64,000 nucleotides of DNA from Closterium sp. Naga37s-1 (GCA_947471745.1 CANJKZ010000971.1:1422001-1486000), one strand, 5' to 3'. Counted from the first letter of the stretch, positions 1 to 10,655 are shown. The notes: generated from the letters alone by a model not told the origin. Numbers and translations are program-made.

Positions 1-10
1 GAGACGTCTC
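1..10. repeat. GAGACGTCTC palindrome at window edge
   Basis: Perfect 10-bp palindrome followed by an A-run. It belongs to the GAG-N4-CTC palindrome family found throughout the window. The left flank is outside the window, so the matching arm cannot be checked. Confidence 0.55.
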
Positions 11-126
11 AAAAAAACCTCCCTATAGGTGCCTGCGAGATATAGGTGACTGCTAGACGAAATGGGTGGGTTTTACGGCTATGAATTCGTCACCACGTTA
101 GATAGAATGCCCCTCGCTGGTGCTTC

Positions 127-295
127 TTCTGCGCTGCATCCTGTCACTCTACCTCCCGTTTTACCCTCAGGTTAGAGTTCACCCAGACCCTTCAATGTTT
201 TGAAAGCAACTTAAAACCCACCCCGTTTGATAGAATGCGCTTGGTTGGTGCTCCTTCGCTGCATCCTCTCACTCTACCGCCCATGTTCCCATCAG
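127..295 (+). repeat. two echo copies of an upstream exon 3' end with splice donor (MYND gene A)
   Basis: Positions 127-170 and about 250-295 each match the last ~45 bp of the large first exon of the paralogous genes at 27.5 and 35.0 kb (LRC-SLY-P-Q ending). Both end in CAG followed by GT. They show that the large N-terminal exon of this gene lies just left of the window and that its 3' end was duplicated into the intron. Confidence 0.65.
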
Positions 296-447
296 GTGAA
301 GGGGGAACATGGGTTTCTCTAAGCAGTCAGAGATGCCTTCAAGTCCCTGTAGTTATTATCACGACAAGTCATTGCTGAACGGGAGGTAGAGTGAGAGTCT
401 TTCAATTCGCTTCTTTCTCTCCCCCTCTACCACCCACACCCCTCTCA

Positions 448-693
448 GATGAAAGTGCTCCTCGACACGCTCGGAATCTACTGGTCATCTACTTGCAATT
501 CCCCTCTGCCCTTCTCCTCCGTCTTTTTTTGCCCTCTATGCCCGCACCCCCTTAAGATGAAGGAGCTTCTAGAAACACGCTCGGAATTCCCCCCCTGCCG
601 GACCTGGTCCCGGCTCGGCTCGTGGCTCCTCTTCTCAAAGGCGTGGTGGAGCACAAGCGCCTGCACTTCCTCTACACAGCGACATGTGTTGCT
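448..693 (+). repeat. two echo copies of the 5' end of the MYND exon
   Basis: Positions 448-480 (QMKVLLDTLGI) and 556-693 (QMKELLETRSE, then frame-broken) repeat the start of the true exon at 797. Each has its own pyrimidine tract and CAG acceptor. They are decoy or decayed acceptors inside the intron. Confidence 0.7.
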
Positions 694-796
694 GTCTCTT
701 GGAATCAGCTTGAACGATATAATGCCCCCCCCCATCCGTCTCCTTTACCCTGCTCTCTTCTCCTCTGTCTCCCTCTACCACCCACACCCCATTCAG

Positions 797-1666
797 ATGA
801 AAGAGCTCCTGGACACGCTCGGAATCCCTCCCCTGCCAGACCTGGTCCCGAACCGCCTCGTGGCTCCTCTTCTCGAAGGCGTGTTGGAGCACAAGCGCCT
901 GCACTTCCTCTACACCACAGCCATCCTGCTGTATCGGGAAGGCGTCGTACAGGACATCATGGAGTTGCACAGAGCAGATGGAGTGGTGAGGAGTGAGGAG
1001 GAGTTGAGAGAGGTGGAGTGGAACGGGTGGGAGGGGGGCGAGGAGTGGCTGATGTGGGAGGAGGTGGATAGCTGGAGAAACGCAGTGCTTAGAGCATGGC
1101 CTGTTACTGAGATGTATGAGGCGCCGCATAGCTGGGCGGCGACTGGGGAGGAGGAGAGAGTGAGGGAGTGTTGTGCGGGTATGAGGCGGAGGGAGAGGGA
1201 GTGGGAGGAGATTAGTCGGGGGAAGGAATGGGATCTGGTGGATAGGATGGTTGCTGCTGCTGCTGCTGGTGCCGCTGGTGCTGCTGGTGCTGCTGCTTCG
1301 GAGGCTGAGAGTGAGGTGGTAGGAGGGGTGAAAATCGCGCCTGCGTACCTGGTGCCGTGGGTGGGGGGAGTGAACCCGTTTGCATGCCTGCGGGAGATGC
1401 TGCTGGGGGAGACGTGCTACTGGGAGCTGTCAGATGGGCGGAGGGTTGGGGTGACACCTGGGGCAGGCTCGGGAGCAGGAGAAGCAGGAGGAGCTGTGGC
1501 AGCAGGAGGGGTGCGTTGCTGTGCCTTTCCCGAGTGTGGCAGGGCGGAGGGGCCGGGGAGGCTGCCATTGAAGGCTTGCTCGCGGTGCGGCCAGGCTGCT
1601 TACTGTGGCAGGGACTGCCAGACGGCCCACTGGAAGGTGCACAAGTTGCAGTGCCAAGCCAAGTGA
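797..1666 (+). CDS. MYND zinc-finger protein, last exon (gene A, 5' part outside window)
   Basis: The exon begins after a CAG acceptor with MKELLDTLGIPPLPDLVP and runs 290 codons to TGA at 1,664-1,666. The C-terminus is a MYND finger: a CAFPECGRAEG pair, ACSRCGQAAYCGRDCQ, then HWKVHKLQC, giving the expected Cys/His ladder in the last ~45 residues. Before it lies an Ala-rich low-complexity stretch and a conserved block AYLVPWVGGVNPFACLREML that is nearly identical in the two paralogs at 23.8 and 33.0 kb. MYND domains usually mediate protein-protein contacts; the substrate or partner here is unknown. The N-terminal exon, about 1,130 residues in the paralog, is off the left edge. It is inverted relative to the two paralogs. 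Confidence 0.85.
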   Translation: MKELLDTLGIPPLPDLVPNRLVAPLLEGVLEHKRLHFLYTTAILLYREGVVQDIMELHRADGVVRSEEELREVEWNGWEGGEEWLMWEEVDSWRNAVLRAWPVTEMYEAPHSWAATGEEERVRECCAGMRRREREWEEISRGKEWDLVDRMVAAAAAGAAGAAGAAASEAESEVVGGVKIAPAYLVPWVGGVNPFACLREMLLGETCYWELSDGRRVGVTPGAGSGAGEAGGAVAAGGVRCCAFPECGRAEGPGRLPLKACSRCGQAAYCGRDCQTAHWKVHKLQCQAK

Positions 1667-1703
1667 TAGCCAGACTACCGGAATGCTGAGGAAGCATCCT
1701 GAA

Positions 1704-1918
1704 CTGTTGCAGGCATGCTCGCGGTGTGGCCAGGCTGCTTACTGTGTCAGGGACTGCCAGAAGGCCCACTGAAAGGTGCACAAGCTGCAGTGCCAGCCTA
1801 AGAAATAGCAGATGGGATGAGGACAATGAACGAAATTGTGAGATAAGTGTGGCAAAATCGAAATTGTGAGGGGTCAGGCTGCTTACTGCGACAGGGACTG
1901 CCAAAGGGCCAATGGATA
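1704..1918 (+). repeat. two decayed copies of the MYND finger 3' end downstream of gene A
   Basis: About 1,704-1,806 (ACSRCGQAAYCVRDCQKAH, then a stop) and 1,873-1,918 (GQAAYCDRDCQ) repeat the end of the preceding exon. The same arrangement occurs after both paralogs, so 3'-end echoing is a shared habit of this family. Confidence 0.75.
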
Positions 1919-2052
1919 AGGAAGGGGGAGAGGGGAGGGGGAAATGGGGGGGGGGGAAAGGGGATTTGAGAAAAGGGACAGGGGAAGGGGAAGGGGAAAG
2001 GGAGAAAATGGAGGACAGTTGTTTGGCACATCAGAATGAGGGTGCTGCTTTA

Positions 2053-2628
2053 GGGCGGGTCCAACTCATCACAGCTCAGGTCAATATTAGGAACAGTAGC
2101 CCTAATTTTGTAGGGTAACTGCGTCAAATTTTGGAGATGTTGCTTTGGTGACGCACTTGGTTCTCACCATGCAAAACCAGTTCGTGCCAGATCACACCTT
2201 TCACTCGGTTTTTTTCCGAAAGTTTTGCAAACTGAGAAGCTTCCACAAATCCAACACCCGCAGCTACACTTCTCGGTAACAGGGTGGACCTGGGTTCAAG
2301 CGAATTTGCTTTTCGTCACCCTAAAATTCTGTCGCTCAAATGAATGGGCGCGATGTAGATTCCCACGATTGGTTTTCCGAAACCCAAATAACCAATGCGA
2401 CATCTTTTTATTTCGCGAAGAAAATGTGGTATGCTCAATTCGATTTGTATGAGCGGGATTCTGTGTCCGCGTGGAGCGAGGTTTTCGTTTGGCTTGGATG
2501 CTCAGTCCGCGTAGAGCCTCCAGGACACAGCATGTTTTTGGGTTCGGATTGACTAATTGTCACCCAAAAAGTTGGGATTTCGTTTTAGGGGTGTGAAACC
2601 GGCAAAATGAAATGAGTTGGACCCGCCC
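2053..2628. mobile_element. PIF/Harbinger-like MITE (576 bp)
   Basis: The ends are inverted repeats beginning GGGCGGGTCCAACTCAT at 2,053 and its complement ending at 2,628. They are flanked by a TTA direct repeat at 2,050-2,052 and 2,629-2,631. TTA/TWA target duplications with G-rich TIRs are typical of PIF/Harbinger MITEs (Tourist type). No transposase ORF is seen inside. Superfamily assignment rests on TIR and TSD only. Confidence 0.7.
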
Positions 2629-2652
2629 TTATGTTCAGCGGTACAAGCCGGA

Positions 2653-2964
2653 TGGAACGAAGTAGCGAGGATTGCACTAGAGTGTCAAAGAGTACAAAGT
2701 ATGAGCGAAGGCATGAGCGAATACTTATGCGCGAAACATGCAAACGGTAACGCGGTGTGTGCGAGCTAGCTAGTGCTACGCTGGCAGCGAGGTTCGGGCT
2801 AGTCCCGAAGCGTAGGCCGACTCGGTTGGGCCAGCAGTGCGAGGATTGGTGAAACAGTGCACGCGAAGTTGGCGAAGCCCCGTTAGCAGTAACGGGCGAA
2901 CAACGGTTGCTGCTGTACGCGATGTTGACGGTCGCGGTAAGGAATGTCGCGGATATTCCTTACA
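2653..2964 (-). repeat. 3' LTR of the gypsy element
   Basis: Starts TGGAACGAAGTAGCGAGG and ends ATTCCTTACA on the plus strand. It matches 8,218-8,518 with scattered substitutions and a ~9-bp length difference. The divergence is clearly greater than between the copia LTRs of this window, so this is an older insertion. Confidence 0.85.
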
Positions 2965-2967
2965 CTA

Positions 2968-2993
2968 CCCCCCCCCCCCCCCCCCCCCCCCCC
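2968..2993. repeat. 26-bp poly-C run next to the 3' LTR
   Basis: On the element's sense strand this is a poly-G purine run lying just before the 3' LTR, where the polypurine tract should be. It may be an expanded PPT. Confidence 0.6.
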
Positions 2994-3010
2994 TCAAGAA
3001 GCCCCCTCCG

Positions 3011-4194
3011 CTACGCGAGTGCGTGTATATCGCGGAAACCCCGGCTCCTCAGGTACACTTGTAGAGCAGGGTGGTTTTCGATGTTGGCCAGGGGCCCCCA
3101 GCTATCCTCAGTTGGCGTGCGGTCCTTCCAACGAACGAGGAACGCAATTCTCTTGATGCCTGTGGGGTGTCGAATCCGATGGCTCAGGATTTTCTCGGGC
3201 TCAATGATCGGCTCCGATGCAGGGCGAGTCATGGATGGCGGACGGTGACGAGGCAGATGGCTCGTGGTTAGGATGTAAGGGCGAAGCAGGCTGACGTGGA
3301 ACGATGGGCTGATGTTCTTGTCTGTCGGCAACAGTAAATGGGCGGTGACTGGGGTGACCATGTGGCTGATTTGGAATGGTCCACAGTAGCGCTGTCGTAA
3401 TTTCGGTACGACGGGCAGTCTTAAGTTCTGCGTGTCGAGTAGTACGTAATCCCCTGACTGGTACGTGACTGGGCGGCGGTGGCGGTCAACGTTTCTTTTT
3501 GCGATGACGTTGGCTTTTTTAATTGCTTCAGCGGCTCTGGTGCAGCAGCTTGCAGAGTCTCGGCAAATTGCTGTGCGCGCGGCGTTGGGTTGTCCGGACT
3601 CGGCGTCATGGGCACTGTTGGATTTTGCCCGTAGTTCAGGTAGAACGGGGAGTGTTGCATCGTCGTTGACGTGGCGTTGTTGTATGCGAACTCGATCAGC
3701 GACAACTGCTGCTCCCATGTTGTCGGGTCGTCGCACATGGCGCGGATCAGCTGCTCCATGGTCTGATTGGTCCGCTCCGTTTGACCGTCGGTCTCGGGGT
3801 GGTACGATGAGCTGAACTGTAGCCTGGTCCCGAACTGCTCCCAGAGGTTCTTCTAGAAGTTGCTGGTAAACTTCGTGTCGCGGTCGCTGATGATTGCGGC
3901 TGGTATCCCATGCAGTCGAACGACGGTTGCGATGAACAGGCGAGCGGTTTCTTCGGCTGAGATCGATTTCCTGCACGCAGCAAAGTGAGCCATTTTCGTC
4001 AGTCTGTCAACGACGACCATTACCGCGTCGTTACCCCCAGGGTTCGAAGGTAACCCTGTGACGAAATCCATGGTAACCTGCTGCCAGGCGCGCTCGAGCG
4101 GTGGAATCGGCTGCAACTGACCCGCCTTTCTTTTTCGCGAGCTCTTCATCACCTGACACGTTAGGACACGAGCCCACGTGGTGTTGTACGTCAG
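3011..4194 (-). pseudogene. gypsy integrase and chromodomain, frame-broken
   Basis: Reading leftwards: the integrase zinc-binding end (4,195-4,150), the catalytic core with MDFVTGLP and SDRDTKF (4,152-3,853), a stop, then continuing integrase in two further frames (HPETDGQTER, then GDYVLLDTQNLRLPVVPKLR). It ends in a chromodomain with FLVRWKDRTPTEDSWGP and stop near 3,011. At least two frame changes and one in-frame stop separate these parts. A chromodomain fused to integrase defines chromoviruses and is thought to steer integration to modified chromatin. Confidence 0.88.
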
Positions 4195-6029
4195 TCAACA
4201 GCTCCGGCCAGTAGTAATACCGCTGCAGTTGTGTCGCATTTTTTCTACCCCGAAGTGACCCAAGGTAACCTTGTCGTGTGCCTCCTGCAGTAACAGTTCC
4301 CTCAGTAGTGAGTACGCGGGTACCCAAATGCGGTTGGTGACTGTCTTTACATAATAGACTCCCTTGGCTTCTGCCAGTTGCTGTGAATTTCCGGTTGTGA
4401 AAAATGGGTCGGTGCGATATCCGTGGGTGAATAGGCCTGTCAATAGTGGGTTGGTCTGGGCGAGTAGGATGGCGTGGAGTTGGGTGGTAGGGCGGGTGAG
4501 TGCGTCGGCGACATTTGATGCGCCTTTTTTGTACGTGACGGTGAAGTGGAAGTTGGACTCCAGATATTCCAACCAGCGGATCTGTCGCGGATTGAGATTC
4601 GGTTGGGCGCGGAGGTACTGTTGTGATCGGTGAAATGTCCGTACTGTCACGTCTGCTCCGGTGAGGTAGCATCGCCACACTTTGAACGCGTGCATGATCG
4701 CCAACATCTCGCGGTCGTGTATCGGGTAGTTGCGTTTGGCCGGGTGAAGCTTGCGGGACTCATACGCGATTGGCTGAAGGCCGTTCCCGAAGTCCTGCAA
4801 CAGTACTGCTCCCACGGCGATGTCACTTGCGTCGGTGACGAGCTCGAACGGACGGTGTGGATTTGCGATGTGAAGCACGGGCGGCGAGCACAAAATTTTC
4901 TTGAGGGCCAAGAAGGCAGCTTGCTCTTTCTCCCCCCACGTGTACTCAACCCCCTTCCTCAGCAGGTCGGTCAGCGGAGCAGTCAACTTCGCCATGTCGG
5001 GGACGAACCGGCGCACGTAGTTGACGAACCCCAAGAAACTCAGCAGCTCAGTCAAATTTGTCGGCGCGTGCCATGCTTGAATCGTCGCGATCTTCTTCGG
5101 GTCTATTTCCACTCCGTCGGCTGAAATAATGTGCCCTAAAAAACTCCAGTCTGTCCTGTAGGAATTCACACTTAGAGGCCTTGGTCAGTAGTCTGTTCTC
5201 ACTCAGTATTTTAAAAACTGCTTCGATGTCCTGTAGGTGCTGTGCTCGGTCTATGCTGTAGATCAGTACGTCGTCTAATTATACGATGACGCACTTATCT
5301 AAAAGCGGGCGGAAGGCTTCGTTCATGGTCATTTGAAATGTGGCGGGGGCGTTAGTCAGTCCGAATGGCATGCCAGTGTATTCGAAGGATCCGTAGCGTG
5401 TTCGGAAAGCTGTTTTCGGGCAGTCGGGTGGGTTGACGCGGATCTAGTGGTAACCTCCTCGAAGGTCGATTTTCGAGAAAACCCGGGCTGTGCGCAGTTG
5501 GTCGGTCGGCTCGCGGGATGGGGTAACGGGACTTGATGGTAACTCTGTTCAGTGCGCGGTAATCGATGCACATGCGAAAACCCCAGTCTTTTGTCGGTGT
5601 GAACAGTATCGGTGTTGCGAAGGGTGACGAACTCGGACGAATGAACTCCTTCTCGAGCAGGTAATCCAGCTGCTTCCTTAGTTCGTCCAGTTCGGGTTGG
5701 GTCAATCGGAACTGTCGCTGTACTGTCGGCTGTGCCCCCGGTTCTAACTCTATCCTGTGGTCGTGCGATCGCTGAGGTGGCAGTCCTGTCGACAGGTCAT
5801 CCGGGAAAATCCCACTGTACTGCTTCAGTAGCGCTGCCAAGTCATCCGGTACGTCGGCTAGCAGTTTATGTAAATCACTCCCCTTGTCTACTGCCTCGGC
5901 TTCCCGAATGTCAACCGCATACACGTCAGCTCCTGCTACTACGGCGTGTTTCATTGTGATTGCGTTGACACGTACCGACGAAGACTCAGGCGAGCCCCAG
6001 CGAGGTAAGGCGCTGTTGTTACCGTTCAC
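4195..6029 (-). pseudogene. gypsy reverse transcriptase and RNase H, frame-broken
   Basis: RT begins with a conserved YLLEKEFIRPSSSPFATPIL and FRMCIDYRALNRVTIKSRYP stretch. A frame change at about 5,440 leads to the catalytic region, where the codon before LDD is TAA (plus-strand 5,279-5,281). RNase H follows from about 5,160 (FELVTDASDIAVGAVLLQ, NYPIHDREMLAIMHAFKVWR) and runs into the integrase zinc finger (HFGVEKMRHNC) before losing frame near 4,195. Confidence 0.9.
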
Positions 6030-6056
6030 TCGTGTCAGAATGTAGTTTGTATAGCC

Positions 6057-6183
6057 TGCAGTGGGGTACTCTGTAGTGAGTACGACCCCTTAGGGTTTCC
6101 TATATGTATCCTCCTGCTTGCTAGTGAACATTCTCCTTTGCTCATTTCTCTCTTGCCTAGCTAGGTAAGCCCTAGCTATGGCT
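6057..6183. repeat. 126-bp repeat, copy 1, inserted in gypsy between protease and RT
   Basis: Begins TGCAGTGGGGTACTC and ends CCCTAGCTATGGCT. It aligns along its whole length with 7,193-7,318. No clear TIR or TSD. Possibly a small solo LTR or MITE; the class is unresolved. Confidence 0.7.
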
Positions 6184-6666
6184 CCTCATCGTGCCTACTA
6201 TTTTGACAACTCGCACGGTGCAGTCACACGTCGTCCAGTCGATTCGCGGGTTGTGTCGTCGCAGCCAATCACGGCCGAGTAAAATGTCGGTTCCATCGAG
6301 GGTTGTCGCGAGCATTTCCTGACTAAACGTGAAGTTACCCCCGCATCGAATCCGAACTCGGTCCACACGTTCCCGTATCACCAGTGGCGTGCCATCGACC
6401 AGTCTTGCATCAATCTCAGGTAAGCATCTGTCCAGTGGCAGTTTCAGCTTCTGTGCTGTGGCAGTGTTGATGAGGCTGTGGCTGGCTCCCCCGTCTACGA
6501 ATATTTTAACTAAAGCTGTCCCGATTTTCCCACTAAGTAGTATTGGGCTATCTACCGCGGTACCCTCCTTATTCGGCCGGGTGTGGTCGATTGCGTGAAC
6601 CGGCATAATCACTCGGTGAGGGTCGGTTGGGTCAGGCAAGCGGCGTGACCTGTCAGTAGAGGGCAC
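6172..6666 (-). pseudogene. gypsy aspartic protease segment
   Basis: Contains the retropepsin-like FVDGGASHSLI and the flap/C-terminal ILLGRDWLRRHNPRIDW. The active-site triplet reads D-G-G rather than D-S-G or D-T-G. Some plant gypsy lineages carry DGG, so this alone does not prove loss. The segment is cut off from RT by the repeat at 6,057-6,183. Confidence 0.8.
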
Positions 6667-6671
6667 GTCTG

Positions 6672-8017
6672 CTACTGACTCCCAGAGTTTCCCTGCTGCT
6701 CGGTCTGTTTCTGCTGCTCAGCTTCCCCCTTACCCTTAGCGTTTTCCAAGCATTCGCTTTTGCGGTGTCCCGGCCGATTGCACGCGCCCTTTGAACGGTG
6801 CGGCAGCGGCATTCGCAGCAACGGCTCGTATCGTAGCGCCTTCGTTCGTCCCACGCGACCGATGTCCCCAGTTGCTGCTACTTCCGTAGGACCCCGGTCT
6901 CGGTCGGCGGAAAAAGTCGAGCTTCTCCGCCATAGCGAGAATCTCCTGAAAATCGGTGACGCCGCGGAGCTGGATTTCTTGAGCGATTTCGTGCTTCAGG
7001 CCGCCGATGTAGCGGTCGATGCGCTCGCTTTCATGCATGTAGCCAACCTGCTCACACAGCGCCTGAAACCCGCTGGTGTAGTCCTGGACGGAACCGAGTT
7101 GGCGCCAAGTGCGGAACTTCTAACGTGCCGCAATCAAAGCCGCAATTGGCTCAAATCGGGCACGCATATCAGAATATTATGCTTGTCTAGTCTGTAGTGG
7201 GGTACTCAATAGTGAGTATAACCTTTTTGGGCTTGCTATTTGTATCCCCCTCCTTTCTAGTTCAAACCCCCTTCTTCTTCCATTTCTCTTTCGTGTACCC
7301 TAAACCCTAGCTATGGCTACTAAGTTCTAGCTAGGCTTCTGACACTACGCGTCCCACGTGCGATATTGGGGCACCTCCACGAAATACGACGGCGCCTAGG
7401 GTCCGGCTTGTCCTTCCCGTGTCGGTAGAGTCGCGTAGTCCATCGGCTTCGTGGCGATGACGGGCCACCAATCCATGGCGGGTCCTCGCAGCAGCGACAC
7501 GACGTAGCGAATCTTCGCCGTATCTTCCGAGACGTAGTTGGCGTCGAAAAAAACGTTCATCGTGAACAACCACGCCTGAACGGTAGGACCACCCCGTTGA
7601 CTCGGGTCAAAGCATGGCAGACGCTGCGGCTTCAGCGGCATTCGTCGACTGCGACGGCGACTGCAGTGTTGACTCGCCGGTCGGCACTGAAATTGTGACG
7701 CGATGTTGACTTCTGGCCGCATTCGTCGCTTCGGGGCGTTTCGTGCTGTAGTCGTCGTCTCCGTCGTTGCGGACGACGCCATCACTGGCCGCGCTCGCGC
7801 GTTGCCCCACACTTCCGTGTTGTGATGCTTGTTGTGCGAGTTGTCCCGGTGTGCCTTGTGCTTGCGATTGTGTTTGTTGTGCTCGTGCGACGCCGTTCTG
7901 CAGGGACGTGCGTTCTGCCGTCAGCGCCGCGATTTCTTCAAAGCTTTCGCGAAGTTGCTGCAGCGATTCGTTCAAACGGTCATGCGTGAGCGTAGTGACG
8001 TCGATGTGTTCAACCAT
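6672..8017 (-). pseudogene. gypsy gag, frame-broken
   Basis: Pieces in order: a Gln-rich coiled N-terminus (8,017-7,607), the retrotransposon gag core (FDPSQRGGPTVQAWLFTMN, SLLRGPAMDWWPV), an inserted ~126-bp repeat (7,193-7,318), then ERIDRYIGGLKHEIAQEIQL. A partial CCHC knuckle (CNRPGHRKSEC) lies near 6,800. Confidence 0.85.
7193..7318. repeat. 126-bp repeat, copy 2, inserted in gypsy gag
   Basis: Begins TGTAGTGGGGTACTC and ends CCCTAGCTATGGCT. It interrupts gag and is homologous to 6,057-6,183. Confidence 0.7.
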
Positions 8018-8217
8018 GGCGAAGGGCGTCGGCTCAGCTTAGTCTAGGCGCAGTCGTGGCTGCACGCGTTTACGAGAGAACGCGAGGACAGCGGCTCCTA
8101 GGTGCTAAGGGGCGTGAGTCCCTTCGATTGAAAAAAATCAAAAGTTGATTTCCTGGGGTGCGGAGATGCACGGTCTGAAAGGAAAGTGGCTCAGAATACC
8201 AAGAGTTACGGGTGCAA

Positions 8218-8518
8218 TGGAACGAAGTAGCGAGGATTGCACTAGAGTGTCAAAAGAGTACAAAGTATGACCGAATACTTACGCGCGAAACATGCAAACG
8301 GTAACGCGGTGCGTGCGAGCAAGCTAGTGCTACGCTGGTAGCGAGGGTCGGGCTAGTCCCGAAGCGTAGGCTGACTCGGTTGGGCCAGCAGTGCAAGGTT
8401 TGGTGAAACAGTGCGCGCGAAGTTGGCGAAGCCCCGTTAGCAGTAACGGGCGAACAACGGCTGCTGGTGTACGCGATGTTGACGGCCGCGGTAAGGAATG
8501 TCGAGAAAATTCCTTACA
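8218..8518 (-). repeat. 5' LTR of the gypsy element
   Basis: Direct repeat of 2,653-2,964 with TG...CA ends. About 16 nt inside it (8,188-8,202) the minus strand reads TTGGTATTCTGAGCC, which resembles a tRNA-Met primer-binding site. Its distance from the LTR makes that uncertain. Confidence 0.85.
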
Positions 8519-9073
8519 CTACTCTAAACAGTGCGTTTTACAAGCATTGCTACAGGGTTAGCCGAGGGTCTTATCTTAGAAGTATTTTATGACGCATTTA
8601 TCCATTCCTGCATTTGTTTCTGCCTCTACTAATGGATCTGAACGCAAATACTCGCTGGCTGGTTATTCTGTGTCAATTATGCTATGGCATTTCTTTGGTT
8701 TAGTGAAACTATGTTGTGCCTAATATCGTGAAGCCTGGTGCGACTGCAGAGTGTTAGTTTCCGTGTTTCCTTCTTCCCGATCTGTTTCCCCTCCATCCAC
8801 GAATCGCGATGATATCGAGGCCCGTTCCCAGTCCATGGCGAATCCGAGAAATAATCCGCATTCGCTTCGCCAGAACTTAGGCGGAACCAACTACGCGACT
8901 GAGGTTCAGGAGTACAATAGGTTTCAATAAGTATCGCTGAAATTCCACCAGGGTTTCATGCTACATCCGACGATCGTACCGGCAAGATCCAATGTGTACA
9001 TGAAACGTTGCAACTGCTACCGCTAATCGGACTTGCTCGGCTATTCCAATCCGCCATTGTAGAGCGGTCGGTC

Positions 9074-9250
9074 ATGGGGAATTTCCACGAAGTTCATTTG
9101 TCGCCTCGAAGGCGTCGCAAAGCGTCGTGGTTATCGCTGCTACACAGGCGACGTCGCACGATCCTGATCGTTATCGTGTCGCTGTTTGCCGTCCATGGAC
9201 TCTACCTCTTCACGCAGTTCAAGCTCCACGTCAGTTCACCCTACCTATGA
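9074..9250 (+). CDS. hypothetical short membrane protein or first exon
   Basis: An open stretch starting MGNFHEVHLSPRRRRKASWL, then Arg-rich HRRRRTI and a single hydrophobic segment ILIVIVSLFAVHGLYLF, ending at a stop. The layout (basic N-terminus plus one TM) is that of a type II membrane protein start, for example a glycosyltransferase first exon. No family is recognised and no donor is certain. An in-frame Met lies upstream at 9,008. It may be chance. Confidence 0.25.
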   Translation: MGNFHEVHLSPRRRRKASWLSLLHRRRRTILIVIVSLFAVHGLYLFTQFKLHVSSPYL

Positions 9251-9990
9251 ATCTCCTGCTGCTCTTTCGAACACTCTCTTGTCATTATGTAAAATCCGCA
9301 TGAAATGCTTTGAGTTTGCGCGAAACACATTGGTGTGTCGTACATTTAAACTCTACATCATCACTCGAATTCAAGCTGCGTGCCTGTCCATCATACCTAC
9401 GAATCGCATGCTCTTCTTGCAAAGGTGTTAGCATGTCACTGTCGAGAAATTTAAGGAGTGTCACATTCGTTTGGCGCTTTCAGAGGGCCTTCGATGCGAT
9501 TTTCATGTTCGTCTTGCGCGTATAACAGCAAGACGTGGATTGGAATTCAATGTGTATGCACCAGCGACCTGCATTCATTCTGTTGTTTACCTCCCGCGTT
9601 GCTTGTATGACAGGAAGGCGTGGAGTGCTCCTTCCCCACCCCCTCCATTCTCCCCTTTCACGCCTCCGAGCCATCACCGTTCTCAAAGGAGACCAATGAT
9701 AAGGTGAGATGCAGACAAGTGCAGTGGCCCACCCTCAAGGGAAGACAACTACACGTGCCCACCCTCACGTTGAGAAGGCTACAGAAGCTGGGCACATGCA
9801 CAGAGTCTCCTCATTCATCCTTCAGAATTCATCAATGCTAAGCAATCTTTACACCCAAACTCTCCTGACATTGTTCCTTCGGTCCTCCACCACTCTGTTG
9901 TTTGCTAAAAGCGTAGTTTGCTAAAATAGTTCTTTCCACCCGCTCCACCATTTCTCATTCTTGCATGGTTCTTTCGATCCCCTCTCCTCT

Positions 9991-10006
9991 TCTGAGGCGC
10001 CTCAGA
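9991..10006. repeat. palindrome TCTGAGGCGCCTCAGA
   Basis: 16-bp perfect palindrome with GCGC centre. The flanks contain loosely similar GTTCTTTCCA / GCTCTTTCCA stretches, so a duplication junction is possible but weak here. Confidence 0.6.
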
Positions 10007-10096
10007 GGTCAGAGGCTCTTTCCATCCCTCAACCACTCTAACCACCTCCAAATATCGCCCCACAGCTGTCTAAAACCACTCTACTTCACTTCTGCT

Positions 10097-10157
10097 GATT
10101 TTTGAGGCGCCTCAAAAATCGTCTTAGTTCACGCGGTTTTTGAGGCGCCTAAAAAAC
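10097..10157. repeat. palindrome pair (one perfect 24 bp, one decayed) at a duplication junction
   Basis: 10,097-10,120 is a perfect 24-bp palindrome centred on GAGGCGCCTC. 10,137-10,157 is a second copy with one lost base. About 45-bp direct repeats (CGCCCCACAGCTGTCT... to ...CACTTCTGCTG) flank them at 10,056-10,096 and 10,164-10,203. Confidence 0.85.
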
Positions 10158-10539
10158 GAGGATCGCCCCACAGCTGTCTTTAACCACTCTACTTCACTTC
10201 TGCTGTTTCAGGAACCCTCCCCCCCGCCGTCCGTTTTGAACTCATCCACACCACTTCCACCACCTATCACCACCTATTACTACCTTCTCCCCGCCCAATT
10301 GTCCTAGCATGAGCTGCCTGTGTCGTACAGCCTTAAATCTCCCACAAGACACCAGTTGAATCAATCTCACCAAGCATGACCTCTGATCCTTCTGGGCCCA
10401 GAGTTTTTCTTTCGTACTTATCGCCTTGCCTTTTTCCGCCCCAACCCTTTTCCTCCCCTCCCCTCCTCCTTCCCGAATCCCTCTCCCCTCCTCTTTCCCC
10501 CCTTCTCTCCTGTGCTCTCGCGTCCCCCCGCCTGCCCAG

Positions 10540-10620
10540 TTCCTAGAGTGGGCAGCATTTTACGTATTGTACCTTTCCCCCAAAGCACGAATCAAACTCA
10601 CACCAGACAACCCCCCTCCG
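10540..10620 (+). repeat. echo copy of SET-gene exon 1 start
   Basis: Repeats the CAG acceptor and FLEWAAFYVLYLSPKARIKL version of the true exon beginning at 10,656 (FLAWAASHGLYLSPKTRIKL). Confidence 0.75.
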
Positions 10621-10655
10621 TCCTCCCTTCTGCCTTCCTCCCCCATACCACCCAG

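Larger units (their letters stand above)
2653..8518 (-). mobile_element. Ty3/gypsy chromovirus LTR retrotransposon, degenerate
   Basis: Two ~300-bp near-identical direct repeats (TG...CA ends) enclose gag, protease, RT, RNase H, integrase and a C-terminal chromodomain, in chromovirus order, on the minus strand. The coding region is broken by frameshifts, stop codons and two ~126-bp insertions. No target-site duplication is obvious (CCGGA left versus CTACT right). The element cannot be autonomous as read here. Confidence 0.93.
9251..10539. other. intergenic or 5' region with palindrome-flanked duplications
   Basis: No convincing coding sequence. It holds pyrimidine-rich tracts, three members of the GAG-N4-CTC palindrome family and direct repeats flanking them. 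The missing 5' exon(s) of the SET gene could lie here, but none can be identified. Confidence 0.5.

Noticed and set aside
6480..6500. D-G-G in the gypsy protease as proof of inactivation
   Set aside because: Some plant gypsy lineages carry DGG. The frameshifts and RT stop are better evidence of death.
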